DNA of 64,000 nucleotides, taken from the NCBI RefSeq assembly GCF_014200405.1, contig NZ_JACHBQ010000001.1, positions 3,100,001-3,164,000 of the forward strand. Reading direction: 5' to 3'. The position numbers and the translations under genes were made by a program. The notes below the pieces were generated by a model, which made no database searches, was not told the DNA's origin, and saw nothing but the letters and a program-made list of their open reading frames with translations. The stretch is from Cryobacterium roopkundense. Its GTDB lineage: Bacteria; Actinomycetota; Actinomycetes; Actinomycetales; Microbacteriaceae. Of this stretch, positions 28,038 to 36,537 are shown in pieces. Within the stretch, counting starts at the first letter, position 1. Every line of letters begins with the position of its first letter.

Positions 28038-28877
28038 TCACAGGAGGTGATCCGACTGGTGACCCCTCCGCTTCGCCCGCGCGGCTCGGGAGAAGTAGCG
28101 TTCCCACCACAGGCCCACGGCCACGACCGCAGCGGCCAGCGCTCCCGTGATCGCCAAGAGCGGCTGCCACTGGGTCTGGAACCAGTACGACACGCGCTCC
28201 ACCGGTGTGGCATCCACCTGCACCCGGCTCGTGAATGACGCGGCGTTCGCCTCCGAGAGGGCTGGCAGCGCATCCGCTTGCCGCACCGCTGGCTGCAGCT
28301 CAAGCTGTAGTTCCTGGTCTACGGGGGTCGTGGCCACGATGCTCCACGACCATTCCGCCATGCCGAGGGGCGAGAAGGTGCGCAGCACCCAGCCGTCATA
28401 GCCTGTCGTGGACGTTTGGGTGATCTCTACGCCATCGCCAGCGGAGGTGAGACGCGCGGCAATATCGCACTGCACCATCACCTTCTCCCCCCGCGCCACG
28501 CCCCGGTCGAGCTGAATCATCTGGTCGGGCGGCAACTTCACGTCTTGCACGTCGACGACCACGTTGTAGATCTTCGGGTTGTTCAGCGCGACCTGGATGG
28601 TGAGCGGGTACGACACCTGGCCGGAGGTCCACTGATTGACGCCGGCCTCGCACTGGCGTTGGAACTTCTCGCTCTCACTCTCGCGCGCGGTGTCCTCAAG
28701 CTGCTGGGACCTCGCACCCAACCCAGGAGGGAGCGCGCTGCGCGGTCTCCCCAGCATGCGGGGTTCGCTCGACGGGGGTGCCTGGGCAGACGGATTCGCG
28801 GCCGTGCAGCCCGCCAGCCCGATGAGCACGAGCGCGAGTGAGACCCCCGCAACAACGGTTCGCCAATTGGTCTGCAT
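28038..28877 (-). CDS. Putative lipoprotein with C-terminal membrane helix
   Basis: A 279-residue protein starting MQTNWRTVVAGVSLALVLIGLAGCTA, a lipoprotein-type signal with lipobox LAGC (Cys at residue 24). A further upstream ATG at 28889 lies directly behind GAGGG; longer versions would run into the palindromic repeat. The mature part is mostly beta-like (LTIQVALNNPKIYNVVVDVQDV), and a C-terminal helix (PLLAITGALAAAVVAVGLWW) precedes a basic tail RAARAKRRGHQS. I do not recognise the family. The tail would place the protein with two membrane attachments. Confidence 0.7.
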   Translation of the reverse strand: MQTNWRTVVAGVSLALVLIGLAGCTAANPSAQAPPSSEPRMLGRPRSALPPGLGARSQQLEDTARESESEKFQRQCEAGVNQWTSGQVSYPLTIQVALNNPKIYNVVVDVQDVKLPPDQMIQLDRGVARGEKVMVQCDIAARLTSAGDGVEITQTSTTGYDGWVLRTFSPLGMAEWSWSIVATTPVDQELQLELQPAVRQADALPALSEANAASFTSRVQVDATPVERVSYWFQTQWQPLLAITGALAAAVVAVGLWWERYFSRAARAKRRGHQSDHLL

Positions 28878-28982
28878 CGGAAGGCACATCCCTCGAACTG
28901 TGCGTCGCACGACTCCGCAAGTCTCGTGTGCGATCGTACTCCGCTGGGCGGGCGGGACAACCCCGGGAGCAGGGCGGGGTGT

Positions 28983-29290
28983 CCCGCTCGTCGAGGAGCG
29001 AGGCACGAGCGTCTACTAGGGAAACGCATCGTGTTCCCCATCCCGCTGGTCGAGGAGCGAGGCACGAGCGGCTCGAGACCGCGCAGGCCGACTCTCAGAC
29101 TCGGCTCACCCGGTCTCGAGACACGCCGTAGACGGCGTTCCTCGACCAGCGGAGGGGGCGGAAAACCGCGACGCATTCCGCATCCCCCGATGGCGCGAAG
29201 CACCTCCTCAGCTCGAGACCGCGCAGGCCGACTCTCAGACTCGGCTCACCCGGTCTCGATCGCTCCTTCGTCGCGCCTCGACCAGCGGGA
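28983..29290. repeat. Palindromic intergenic repeats, several partial copies
   Basis: The stretch has at least three copies of the element with ends GCTGGTCGAGG or CCTCGACCAGC. The internal block GACTCTCAGACTCGGCTCAC occurs twice, and the palindrome CGCCGTAGACGGCG once near 29125. It occupies most of the 438-base gap 28878-29315, which holds no gene that I can support. Confidence 0.85.
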
Positions 29291-29315
29291 TGGGGGCGGC
29301 GGTGAGGGGCGGGGG

Positions 29316-30287
29316 CTAGAGCCAGGCGGCGCCGGCGGTGGTGCTGCGGGCGAGGGTGTCGTTGGCCCAGAGCCACAGGGTGTCGCCGGTGGCGGAGAGG
29401 GTGACGTTGCCCGGCAGGTCCCCGGCCACGGGCAGGCAGCCGGTCACGGTGGGGGCGAGCTCGGGGGTGAGGGTGACGACCTGCACTCCGGCGCAGTCGG
29501 CGGCACCGGCGACGGCTGCCACGTAACCGGCGTCCGATGCTGCCACGTTCACGGCACCGGCCAGCACGGCGGCGGCGGACCAGGTGGCCGCGGCATCCGC
29601 TGTGACGTACAGCTCGTTGGAGGAGCAGAGCACGGCGGCCTCGGTTCCGCTACGGGGCGCGAGCGCCAGCACCGACGCGCACGGCGCGGCGCTGTCGCCG
29701 GCGGGCGAGTGCACCACGGCGCGGTCGGCGGGATCCACGTACCACTGCCCGTCGAGCTGCTCAGGGTAGGAGCGAAAGTTGTCGCCGCCCACGAAAGTCT
29801 TCACGAACAGCGGCGCGCAGTTCGCCTGGTCGAGTCCCACGAACTCCACCACGCTGCCGCTCTGCGCGGCGATGCTCTGCACGGCGCTCACGTCGGTGGG
29901 GCCGGAGGCGTCGGTCGACGTCCAGGTGGCGCCCGAGTCGCTGCTGACTTCGGGCGAAACGGATGCCGTGGGGCACTCCCCCGACACCGCCCGCCAGGCC
30001 GTGGTGCCGTCAACGGCGGAGATCATGCGACTGGGTGTGACGGCCACGACGGTGCTCGCTGTGGGCGCGGCGGGGCTGGTGCTCGCCACCGGTTCGGCAC
30101 TGGGCGTGGAAGCCTCGGACGAGGTGGGGACGGTGCCGGGGGTGACGTCGGCATCCGCTTTGGTGGTGCTCAGGGCGAAGCCGATGAGGGCGAGGTCGAA
30201 GATGATGAACGCGGCCACGGCGGCGTAGACCCACACGCGGCGACGCGAGGAATCTTTCGGTACGTGACGAATGGGACGACGAGCCAT
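29316..30287 (-). CDS. Membrane-anchored extracellular hypothetical protein
   Basis: A 323-residue protein with a basic N-terminus (MARRPIRHVPKDSSRRR) and a single hydrophobic segment (about residues 19-40). A Ser/Thr/Ala/Pro-rich linker (about 45-85) precedes a domain that repeatedly shows the S-x-D-x-G-x-T-W form: SSDSGATWTSTD and TADAAATWSAAAV, as in BNR/sialidase-like beta-propeller blades. Two cysteine pairs are possible. It has no clear catalytic residues. The gene is two bases from the phosphatase gene on the same strand and may be co-transcribed with it. Confidence 0.7.
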   Translation of the reverse strand: MARRPIRHVPKDSSRRRVWVYAAVAAFIIFDLALIGFALSTTKADADVTPGTVPTSSEASTPSAEPVASTSPAAPTASTVVAVTPSRMISAVDGTTAWRAVSGECPTASVSPEVSSDSGATWTSTDASGPTDVSAVQSIAAQSGSVVEFVGLDQANCAPLFVKTFVGGDNFRSYPEQLDGQWYVDPADRAVVHSPAGDSAAPCASVLALAPRSGTEAAVLCSSNELYVTADAAATWSAAAVLAGAVNVAASDAGYVAAVAGAADCAGVQVVTLTPELAPTVTGCLPVAGDLPGNVTLSATGDTLWLWANDTLARSTTAGAAWL

Positions 30288-30289
30288 GA

Positions 30290-31141
30290 TTACCGTTTTC
30301 CGAGGGAGGCAGCGATGCCCGCAGTGATGGTGGTGACAGCCGCGTCGATGGCGGCGGCCGCGCTCGCGTACACCGCGGCGGACCTGCGGTACGGGTCTTC
30401 GATGTCGTCGTCGGTGGCGTCGGCGGGGGGAGGCGTCATGCCCCGCGACGCCGCGATGCTCTCAATGAACGAGTCGATGCCGGCCGGCTGCGGCTCGCGT
30501 GACGGGGTCTCGACCTCCGGCATCAGCCGGGCGAGCTGGTTGAGGGTGAACGTGTAGCGCGTGCTCTTCGGGTACATCGACACGGCGGCGCTGCGGTGCT
30601 CGCGGGTGGCGGTGAGCACGAGATCGGCGTGGGCGATGAGCTCCGGCGTGAGCAGCTGCGCGGAGTGCGGCGCGTCGACGGCGCCGTAGTCCACAGCGAG
30701 GGCGGCGGCTTCGGCCGTCATGTCGTGGCCGACGAGCGCGCGGGTTCCGGCGCTGCTCACGGTGGCGGAGATGCCGGCGGCGGCGAAGCGCGCGCGCAGC
30801 AGGTGCTCCGCGAGCGGGGAGCGGCAGATGTTGCCGGTGCAGACCACGAGCACGGAAATCTCGCTGGTTGAGGAGCGGGCATGCTCCTCGCCCGCGTCTC
30901 GAAACCCGGTGACCGCGTCTCGAGATCGGATTGCGGGGTCTCGATCGCTCGTTCCTCGCGCCTCGACCAGCGGTTCGCTGGTTGAGGAGCGGGCATGCTC
31001 CTCGCCCGCGTCTCGAAACCCGGTGACCGCGTCTCGAGATCGGGTTGCGGGGTCTCGCGGGGTCTCGACAAGCTCGACCAGCGGGACGGGCGGGGCGGGC
31101 GGTTTGGCGGCGCGGCGGCCGTGCTTGGGCGCTTCGGTCAC
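30290..31141 (-). CDS. Low-molecular-weight protein tyrosine phosphatase with repeat-encoded N-terminal insert
   Basis: Partner phosphatase (Wzb-type) of the BY-kinase encoded just upstream. The catalytic P-loop is CTGNICRS (Cys101, Arg107) and the acid is in IEDPYRRS near residue 253. Before it, residues about 19-94 are not phosphatase: RSRDAVTGFRDAGEEHARSS occurs twice (34-53 and 72-91), encoded by two palindromic intergenic repeats spanning 30861-31085. That is 225 bp, an exact multiple of three, so the frame is kept. The ATG overlaps the kinase stop (ATGA). A GTG just before the P-loop strand could give a shorter product. The total length of 283 is well above the usual 150-200. Confidence 0.88.
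   Translation of the reverse strand: MTEAPKHGRRAAKPPAPPVPLVELVETPRDPATRSRDAVTGFRDAGEEHARSSTSEPLVEARGTSDRDPAIRSRDAVTGFRDAGEEHARSSTSEISVLVVCTGNICRSPLAEHLLRARFAAAGISATVSSAGTRALVGHDMTAEAAALAVDYGAVDAPHSAQLLTPELIAHADLVLTATREHRSAAVSMYPKSTRYTFTLNQLARLMPEVETPSREPQPAGIDSFIESIAASRGMTPPPADATDDDIEDPYRRSAAVYASAAAAIDAAVTTITAGIAASLGKR
30861..31085. repeat. Palindromic repeats inserted inside the phosphatase gene
   Basis: Two copies (about 30861-30973 and 30975-31085), each beginning TCGCTGGTTGAGGAGCGG and ending CGACCAGCGG. They are nearly identical over their first about 70 bases. Unlike all other copies in the window they lie inside a reading frame. Confidence 0.85.
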
Positions 31142-32562
31142 GCCTTCACCCGGGTGCGGCGCGAGCCCTTGGGCGCGGCGGCCTCGGCCTCAACGTCGGA
31201 GCCGTAGCCGTACCCGTAGCCGTAGTTGCCGTACCCGTACGCGTCGGGTCCCTTGGTCGGCAGCATCGTGAGCACGAGCCCCGACACCGACGCGCCCACG
31301 GTGGTGAGCGCGGCGATGGCGCCCTTCAGCTGGTTCTTGTGCGTGCGCCCGGCGGCCACGATGATGATCGCGCCGCCCACGTTCTTGGCGAGCACCGCGG
31401 CATCGGTCACCGGCAACAGCGGCGGCGAGTCGAAGAGCACCACGTCGAACGCGCGGTTGAATTCCGCGATGATGTGCGTCATGCGCGCCGAGCCGAGCAG
31501 CTCGCTCGGGTTGGGCGGAATGTGCCCGGCCGGCAGCACGAACAGCTGTGCTCGCCCCCAGGGCTGAATCACGTCTTTCAGCTCGGCCTTGCCGATCAGC
31601 ACGTCGGTGAGCCCCACGGCGCCCTCGATGCCCATGTAGTCCGAGATCTTCGGGCGGCGCAGGTCGGCGTCCACCAGCAGCACGCGCAACCCGGAGTCGG
31701 CCAGCGCAATGGCCAGGTTGGCCCCGGTGGTGCTCTTGCCCTCGCTCTCAATTGAGGAGGTCACCACGAAGGCGCGGTCGGTGCGCTCCACGTCGAGAAA
31801 CTGCAGGTTGGTGCGGAGGGTCCTGAACGACTCGGCGCGTGGGCTGCGCGGGTCAACGTGCACGATCAGCGGGCGCTCGCCGGCCTTCGGGTCGAACACA
31901 ATACCGCCGAGAATGGGGGTGTCGGTCACCTGCTCCACGTCGCGTTCGTTGCGAATGCGTGTCTCGAGGGTTTCGCGCAGCACGGCGATTCCCACGCCGA
32001 GCGCGAGACCCACGAGCGCGCCGAGCGCAATGTTCAGCGGCACGTTCGGGCTCACCGGAACCGACGGCACGGTGGCCTGCTGCACACGGGTGAGCTTCAC
32101 CGGGGAGACAGCGTCGGCGCCGCTCGACACCTCGATCTCGGCCACCACCGAGGTGAGGCTCTCCGACACGGCGTTCGCGGTTTCCGCGGCGCGCACCGGG
32201 TCGGTGTCCACCACGGTGATGTCAATGATCGACGTGTCCAGAGGAGCGGATGCCGTGACCTTGCCCTTGAGGGCGTCCGACGTGACCTGCAGGTCAAGCG
32301 ACCCGATCACCGGAAGCAGCACCAGAGGAGTGGTCACGAGGTCGGAGTACGTCTTCACACGCTGCACGGTGAAGCTGTTGCCCTGGGCCAGCTCCGAGGT
32401 GGTTCCACTCGACTGCGTCGACACGAAAACCTTCGACGTGGCACTGTACTGAGGCGTCTGCAGAATGGAGAAAGTGGATGCTGCGCCCACGGCAACAAGA
32501 GTGAGCAGCACGATGAGCACCCAGCTCTTGCGCAGAATGCGAATGTAGTCGCGGAGTTCCAC
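31138..32562 (-). CDS. Polysaccharide copolymerase / BY-kinase (Wzc-like)
   Basis: Fused chain-length regulator and tyrosine autokinase, 474 residues. The Wzz domain has helix 1 at about residues 12-32 (WVLIVLLTLVAVGAASTF), QYSATSKVFVS, a PxxP-type segment SVPVSPNVPLN (about 167-177) and helix 2 (about 174-195). The kinase has the Walker A region SSIESEGKST (269-278), Walker A' VLLVDADLRRP (294-304) and Walker B VVLFDSPPLL (374-383). The C-terminus has a tyrosine cluster in AYGYGNYGYGYGYGS (441-455), the likely phosphorylation site. It is coupled to the phosphatase. Only one such kinase is visible for the two polysaccharide loci. Confidence 0.95.
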   Translation of the reverse strand: MELRDYIRILRKSWVLIVLLTLVAVGAASTFSILQTPQYSATSKVFVSTQSSGTTSELAQGNSFTVQRVKTYSDLVTTPLVLLPVIGSLDLQVTSDALKGKVTASAPLDTSIIDITVVDTDPVRAAETANAVSESLTSVVAEIEVSSGADAVSPVKLTRVQQATVPSVPVSPNVPLNIALGALVGLALGVGIAVLRETLETRIRNERDVEQVTDTPILGGIVFDPKAGERPLIVHVDPRSPRAESFRTLRTNLQFLDVERTDRAFVVTSSIESEGKSTTGANLAIALADSGLRVLLVDADLRRPKISDYMGIEGAVGLTDVLIGKAELKDVIQPWGRAQLFVLPAGHIPPNPSELLGSARMTHIIAEFNRAFDVVLFDSPPLLPVTDAAVLAKNVGGAIIIVAAGRTHKNQLKGAIAALTTVGASVSGLVLTMLPTKGPDAYGYGNYGYGYGYGSDVEAEAAAPKGSRRTRVKA

Positions 32563-32659
32563 TCAACGGCCTTTCCTCGATGACAGACGGAAGCTCAAAA
32601 CAAACCCCAGAGTCATTTTCACATACTTCCGGTGTTTCCCCGGTTTGAGCAGCGTCTCA

Positions 32660-32747
32660 CCCGCTGCTCAAGGCGCGAGCACCCGCTGGTCGAGGCGCGA
32701 GCACACGCTGGTCAAGGCGCAAGCACCCGCTGGTCGAGGCGCGAGGT
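32660..32747. repeat. Four 22-bp tandem repeats
   Basis: Four adjoining units of CCCGCTGGTCGAGGCGCGAG plus CA, with a few changes (the first has CTGCTCAAGG, the third ACGCTGGTCAAGG). They are a tandem expansion of the palindromic repeat's end. A further copy of the element continues to about 32830. Together they take up most of the 391-base gap 32563-32953 between the kinase gene and the peptide operon. Confidence 0.8.
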
Positions 32748-32953
32748 ACGAGCGATCGAGACCTGGTGAGACGGTCTGAGGAGCGGCTCACGGGGTCTCG
32801 ATCGCTCCTTCGTCGCGCCTCGACCAGCGAGAGGGGCGCGGGAGCGGAGGGCGCACGGGGCGGACAAGCCCCCGTTGGGGGTGGGGAAAGGGACGTAGGG
32901 TGACCGCGTTCGAAAGTCCCGCACCAAAACCTCATGCAACGGAAGGAACCAGC

Positions 32954-33196
32954 ATGCCAACATTGGCGTTGAAAGCACTGGAACTGCACGAGCAAGCGTC
33001 GAACAGCATGATCCGTCTCTCGGCGGTCCGAACAGATCGGTGGGTGGTGCTCGTGATTATCGCGCTGGCCCTCATCGTGGCGTTCGGGCTGCTCACCGCG
33101 TGGTGGATCGTGTGTCAGTCGAAGGGCATGTATCCCGCTCTCGACATGCCGTCGTGGGCTAACGGCGGCACGTGGAAGGCATACTGCCGTCGGTAA
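32954..33196 (+). CDS. Small membrane-anchored peptide with two external cysteines (putative precursor)
   Basis: An 80-residue protein. The start at 32954 follows GGAAGGAACC; an earlier GTG at 32900 would add 18 residues. A 30-residue charged N-terminus (MPTLALKALELHEQ...RTDRW) is followed by one hydrophobic helix (about 31-53, VVLVIIALALIVAFGLL). A 26-residue tail has Cys54 and Cys78, three Trp/Tyr-rich patches and Gly-Gly (PSWANGGTW), and ends KAYCRR. A single disulfide loop is possible. It is the first gene of a tight operon with an ABC transporter and an M50 protease, so a membrane-released peptide (bacteriocin or signal) is a reasonable hypothesis. I do not recognise a family. A structural role in the transporter is the main alternative. 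Confidence 0.72.
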   Translation: MPTLALKALELHEQASNSMIRLSAVRTDRWVVLVIIALALIVAFGLLTAWWIVCQSKGMYPALDMPSWANGGTWKAYCRR

Positions 33197-33229
33197 TTTG
33201 GCTCACACACTGATGTGGAGGCACCAGAA

Positions 33230-34012
33230 ATGCACCCGATACTCGAAGTACACAACGTGTCGAAAAGCTACCGGTCCGCCGTCGCCGTCGACGACTTCTC
33301 CCTGGCCATCCGTCCAGGTGTCGTGCACGGCCTCCTCGGACCGAATGGCTCGGGCAAAACGACATGCCTCCACATCATTGCGGGGCTGATCTCCCCCAAC
33401 GACGGCGCCGTCAGCATCTCCGGCGTACCGATCGAGTCCAAGGCCTCGCGCCGCCTCATCGGGTTCGCGCCCGACGACCTGCCGCTGCCCAACTCGCTCA
33501 CCGGGCGTGAATACCTCACCTTCCACGATGGCATGCGCAGGCGCCACGACTCCGCTCGCGCGGTGCAACTCGCGACCGCCCTCGGAATCGACGCCGACCT
33601 CAACAAGCTCATCGGCGAGTACTCCCACGGCATGAAACGCAAGATCCAGGTGATCGCGGCACTCATGCACGAGCCGGAGATTCTCGTGCTCGACGAGCCG
33701 TTCCGAGGGCTTGACCCCGACGCGGCTTCCGTTCTCAAATACACGATCGAGACGTTTGCGAAGAGCGGCCGGGCCGTGCTGATCGCCACGCACGACATGA
33801 TCCGCGCGCAGCGTGACTGCGGCGAGGTGACGATCGTCAGCGCGGGGCGCACCGTGGCCTCCGGCACCCCGCAGGCGCTCATCGAGCAGACCCACGCGGC
33901 ACAGACCCTGGAAGACGTGTTTCTCGCTGTCACCGGCCTGGCCCACGACAACGAGACGCGGCTCACGTGCATCAACACCATGTTCACTCACCTTCAGGAG
34001 GAACTGTCATGA
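33230..34012 (+). CDS. ABC transporter ATP-binding protein
   Basis: A 260-residue ATPase. The ATG at 33230 is chosen for its GGAGG eight bases upstream, over the GTG at 33215. Walker A GPNGSGKTT is at residues 37-45; the signature is YSHGMKRK (131-138), a departure from LSGGQ; Walker B is ILVLDEP (151-157); the H-loop is ATHD (186-189). This class is typical of ABC-2 type export and bacteriocin-immunity systems. The stop overlaps the next gene as ATGA. It probably drives the permease at 34296. Confidence 0.95.
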   Translation: MHPILEVHNVSKSYRSAVAVDDFSLAIRPGVVHGLLGPNGSGKTTCLHIIAGLISPNDGAVSISGVPIESKASRRLIGFAPDDLPLPNSLTGREYLTFHDGMRRRHDSARAVQLATALGIDADLNKLIGEYSHGMKRKIQVIAALMHEPEILVLDEPFRGLDPDAASVLKYTIETFAKSGRAVLIATHDMIRAQRDCGEVTIVSAGRTVASGTPQALIEQTHAAQTLEDVFLAVTGLAHDNETRLTCINTMFTHLQEELS

Positions 34013-34299
34013 CCGCAACACTGAAGATCATCCTCAGCGTGTTCACCGGTCTCGTACTGGGCGTCACCCTGGTGTTCCTCACCCTGGTGGCCGCCGTCAC
34101 GTACGCGTTCGCCACCGGCACCACGGCCACGGTGCCGGGAATGCTCACGGCCTGGTTCACCACCGAGAACAATCTGCCGGCGTTGAACTTCGAGCCCAAC
34201 GGCACCGGCCTCATGGTTGCCGTCTTCATTGTGACGGCCATCGTGGTGGCGCTCGCGGTGCGCCTTACCCTGAAGCACAAGCACTCCCCCGCATCATGA
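34009..34299 (+). CDS. Small two-helix membrane protein of the peptide operon
   Basis: A 96-residue protein. The start at 34009 has the strong site CAGGAGGAA upstream and overlaps the ATPase stop. Two hydrophobic segments (about residues 8-35 and 66-84) flank an external loop with TTENNLPALNFEPNGTG, and the tail is basic (RLTLKHKHSPAS). It may be an immunity or auxiliary subunit. No family recognised. The next gene's ATG overlaps its stop. Confidence 0.8.
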   Translation: MTATLKIILSVFTGLVLGVTLVFLTLVAAVTYAFATGTTATVPGMLTAWFTTENNLPALNFEPNGTGLMVAVFIVTAIVVALAVRLTLKHKHSPAS

Positions 34300-35792
34300 G
34301 CGGTGCCCTCGCCGAAACGGCGCAGATCTCCGCGGTCACCCTGAAGCTGTGGACGAGGGAGCTCGCCTCCATCTTCCACACCACCGAACGCAGGGTGCGC
34401 GCCTCGGTGCTGTGCGTGGCCGCCGCAGCCGCCGCCTTCGGGCTTCTGCTGGCTGTGGCCAGCGCCGCGCAGCTCACCCAGAACATCCCCGAGGTGCTGC
34501 GCCTCAACATTGTGCGCACGGCGTTCGGCAGCGCCATCCTCATTCCGGCGATCGTGACGACGATTCTCTGCGTGACCATGCCGGCGCGCACGTCGTTGCA
34601 GACCCTGCTCGACCTGCTGCCCGTGGCCCGCAGGGTCTCCCGGGCCGGGCAGGTGGGGCCGTCGTTCGTGCTGGGGCTGGGGTTCAGCGCCGTGCTCTGC
34701 TCCACCACCATCGCCGTGGTGGCAAAACTCTACCCCGACCCGTTGCACATCGCGCTCGCCCTCGCCCTGCTCGTAGCGGTGATCGTGATCGTGCAGGGGC
34801 TGTCCATGGGCATCTTCACGCTCATCGCCTCCGGTCTGCGCCGATACGGGCGGCTGCCACAGCAGTACAGCGCCGCCGTGGCCGGGTGCTCGGTGATCGC
34901 GCTCGGCGTGGCCGCGATAGCGGCCGACCTGCTCACCTTCCGACCGGCCGTGGTGGGCGAGTTCACCGCTGCCGACCTGCTGCTCCACCGCGCGGCAGCC
35001 GGCGTGCTCACCGACCCAGCCGCCCCGGGTCCATGGCTGGTCATGCTGGCGTGGGCCTCCCTGTCGGCGGCCATCTTGACCGCGTCGTTCAGCGTGTACC
35101 GGCAAGAGCAGGGAACGGATGCCATCCGGCTGTTCCGCGGAAGCCGCCCCCGGCACACCCCGGCGTCCGCAGCGATCTGGCTCGAGGAGCTGCTCTCCGT
35201 GCGCAACCCGCAGGCCATCATGACCGTCGTGATCCTGGTTCCCGCGGTGTTCGCGCTGCACCTCATGGCGGCCGTGCCTCCGCTGCGCGACCTCGCGCAC
35301 ACCCTCGCGTTGAGCGCGCCGGTGTTCCCCTTCTTCCTGGCCGTGTACGCCGTGGGTCGCACCCTGCGAGTCCATTGGCTGGGCGTGCACCTGATCGCCC
35401 GGCCGCTGTGGTGGGTGAGTCCCAAGATCGTGGCCTACGCGGTGGGCGGAACGGTTCTCGGCTCCCTCGTGTTCGCCGTCGAGGTGCTCATCGGGTTGGC
35501 CGAGCCCTCGAGCGCCGCCCAGGTGGGTGCCCGGGCGGTTCTCGCGCTCGGTGCCGCCCTGCTCGCCGGCACGGTGGTTCCGTACAGCGACGAGCAGCCC
35601 CTGTCGATGACGGTGTCGGGCTTCTTGGCGGCCTTCATCTACCTGGTGATCGTGAGCCTGCTGGCGTGGTTGCAGGACTTCACCCCGGATGCGCTCATCT
35701 GGTTGATCACTCTGGTCTCCGCCGCCGGGTTGTTGCTGGCGTACGCCGGGGTCGCATCCGCCCACAGCACCGACGACGTGCGTCGTGCGTGA
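34296..35792 (+). CDS. ABC-2-like permease of the peptide operon
   Basis: A 498-residue membrane protein with about twelve hydrophobic segments, such as VLCVAAAAAAFGLLLAVA (about 39-56), AFGSAILIPAIVTTILCV, IALALALLVAVIVIVQGL and the last LIWLITLVSAAGLLLAYAGVA. Charged loops contain LLDLLPVARRVSRAGQVG, a short segment that also occurs in ABC-2 type permeases as a cytoplasmic turn. It overlaps the M50 gene by eight bases. The partner ATPase lies two genes upstream. The transported substrate is unknown; the 80-residue peptide is the candidate. Confidence 0.83.
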   Translation: MSGALAETAQISAVTLKLWTRELASIFHTTERRVRASVLCVAAAAAAFGLLLAVASAAQLTQNIPEVLRLNIVRTAFGSAILIPAIVTTILCVTMPARTSLQTLLDLLPVARRVSRAGQVGPSFVLGLGFSAVLCSTTIAVVAKLYPDPLHIALALALLVAVIVIVQGLSMGIFTLIASGLRRYGRLPQQYSAAVAGCSVIALGVAAIAADLLTFRPAVVGEFTAADLLLHRAAAGVLTDPAAPGPWLVMLAWASLSAAILTASFSVYRQEQGTDAIRLFRGSRPRHTPASAAIWLEELLSVRNPQAIMTVVILVPAVFALHLMAAVPPLRDLAHTLALSAPVFPFFLAVYAVGRTLRVHWLGVHLIARPLWWVSPKIVAYAVGGTVLGSLVFAVEVLIGLAEPSSAAQVGARAVLALGAALLAGTVVPYSDEQPLSMTVSGFLAAFIYLVIVSLLAWLQDFTPDALIWLITLVSAAGLLLAYAGVASAHSTDDVRRA

Positions 35793-36477
35793 GCGCACGC
35801 TGGTACCCTCGGCCGGGGTCGAGGTGGTGAACGGCGCCTGGTGCTGCGCCGGCCTGGACCTGGCGACCGACGACCCGGCGGCGGCCTGCGAGCTCGGTCT
35901 GGTGAGCGTGGACTGGCACTGGGTGGGCAGGTCGCGCCGCGTTCGGCTGGCGCTGCCGGGCCGGTGGCGCAGCCGGCCCGTGCCGCGCGGTGCGATGCGG
36001 GCCGCCGCGGCGTCGGTGGCGCACAACGCCTGGGGAATGCTGCCGTGGTTCGGCGCCGTGGCGGCGCTGCTGCTCTGCGGGCTGGTTCCCGATATCGCCG
36101 CGCTGGCCGGAGTGGGCTGGGGCTTGGGCCTGTTTCTGCTGTCGGTGCTCGTGCACGAGGCCGGGCACGTGGTGGCGTTTCGCGTGGTGGGCGGACCCAA
36201 GGCGGCGGGCTTTCTGGTGAGCCGCGGCATGCGTTCTCACCTGGTGCGGCCGCGCCTGAGCAGGCGGGCAGACCTCACCATCATTGTTGCCGGGCCGCTC
36301 AGCCCGCTGCTGGCCGTGGGGGTGCTGTGGCCCGTGGTCTTCGCCTCGCCCGTGCTGTTTGTGGTCTGGTGCGTGCTGGCGCTGAGCCACGCCCTCACGC
36401 TGCTGGTGCCCGTGGGCGACGGCGCCAACGCCCGCGATGCCCTGCGCACACCAGCGAGCGCGCCCCGCCCCACCTGA
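35785..36477 (+). CDS. M50-type membrane metalloprotease-like protein
   Basis: A 230-residue protein with a GTG start at 35785 inside the stop of the permease gene. About 80 N-terminal residues are soluble, with WCCAGLDL and ACEL cysteines and a basic patch near 49-68. Four or so helices follow. The zinc site HEAGH is at residues 124-128 in LLSVLVHEAGHVV; the C-terminal region SHALTLLVPVGDGANA (about 201-216) resembles the N-x-x-P-x-x-x-x-D-G block of site-2 proteases, with Asp212 as the third ligand candidate. Such enzymes mature or release membrane-bound peptides, as in YydFGHIJ-type operons. It fits as the processing enzyme for the first gene. Confidence 0.85.
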   Translation: MRERTLVPSAGVEVVNGAWCCAGLDLATDDPAAACELGLVSVDWHWVGRSRRVRLALPGRWRSRPVPRGAMRAAAASVAHNAWGMLPWFGAVAALLLCGLVPDIAALAGVGWGLGLFLLSVLVHEAGHVVAFRVVGGPKAAGFLVSRGMRSHLVRPRLSRRADLTIIVAGPLSPLLAVGVLWPVVFASPVLFVVWCVLALSHALTLLVPVGDGANARDALRTPASAPRPT

Positions 36478-36537
36478 ATTGCTCGTCGTAGCGGATGACG
36501 ACGTGGTCACCCGCCCGTTAACGGTTGAGCGGGTGCT

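Noticed and set aside
28926..30557. Plus-strand open frame of 543 codons over repeats and two genes
   Set aside because: Gly/Arg/His-rich shadow of the minus-strand genes; begins inside palindromic repeats.
33984..36230. Very long open frame antisense to the peptide operon (748 codons)
   Set aside because: High-GC shadow frame; composition rich in R, H, G and P, no family motifs, and the plus strand has five well-supported genes.
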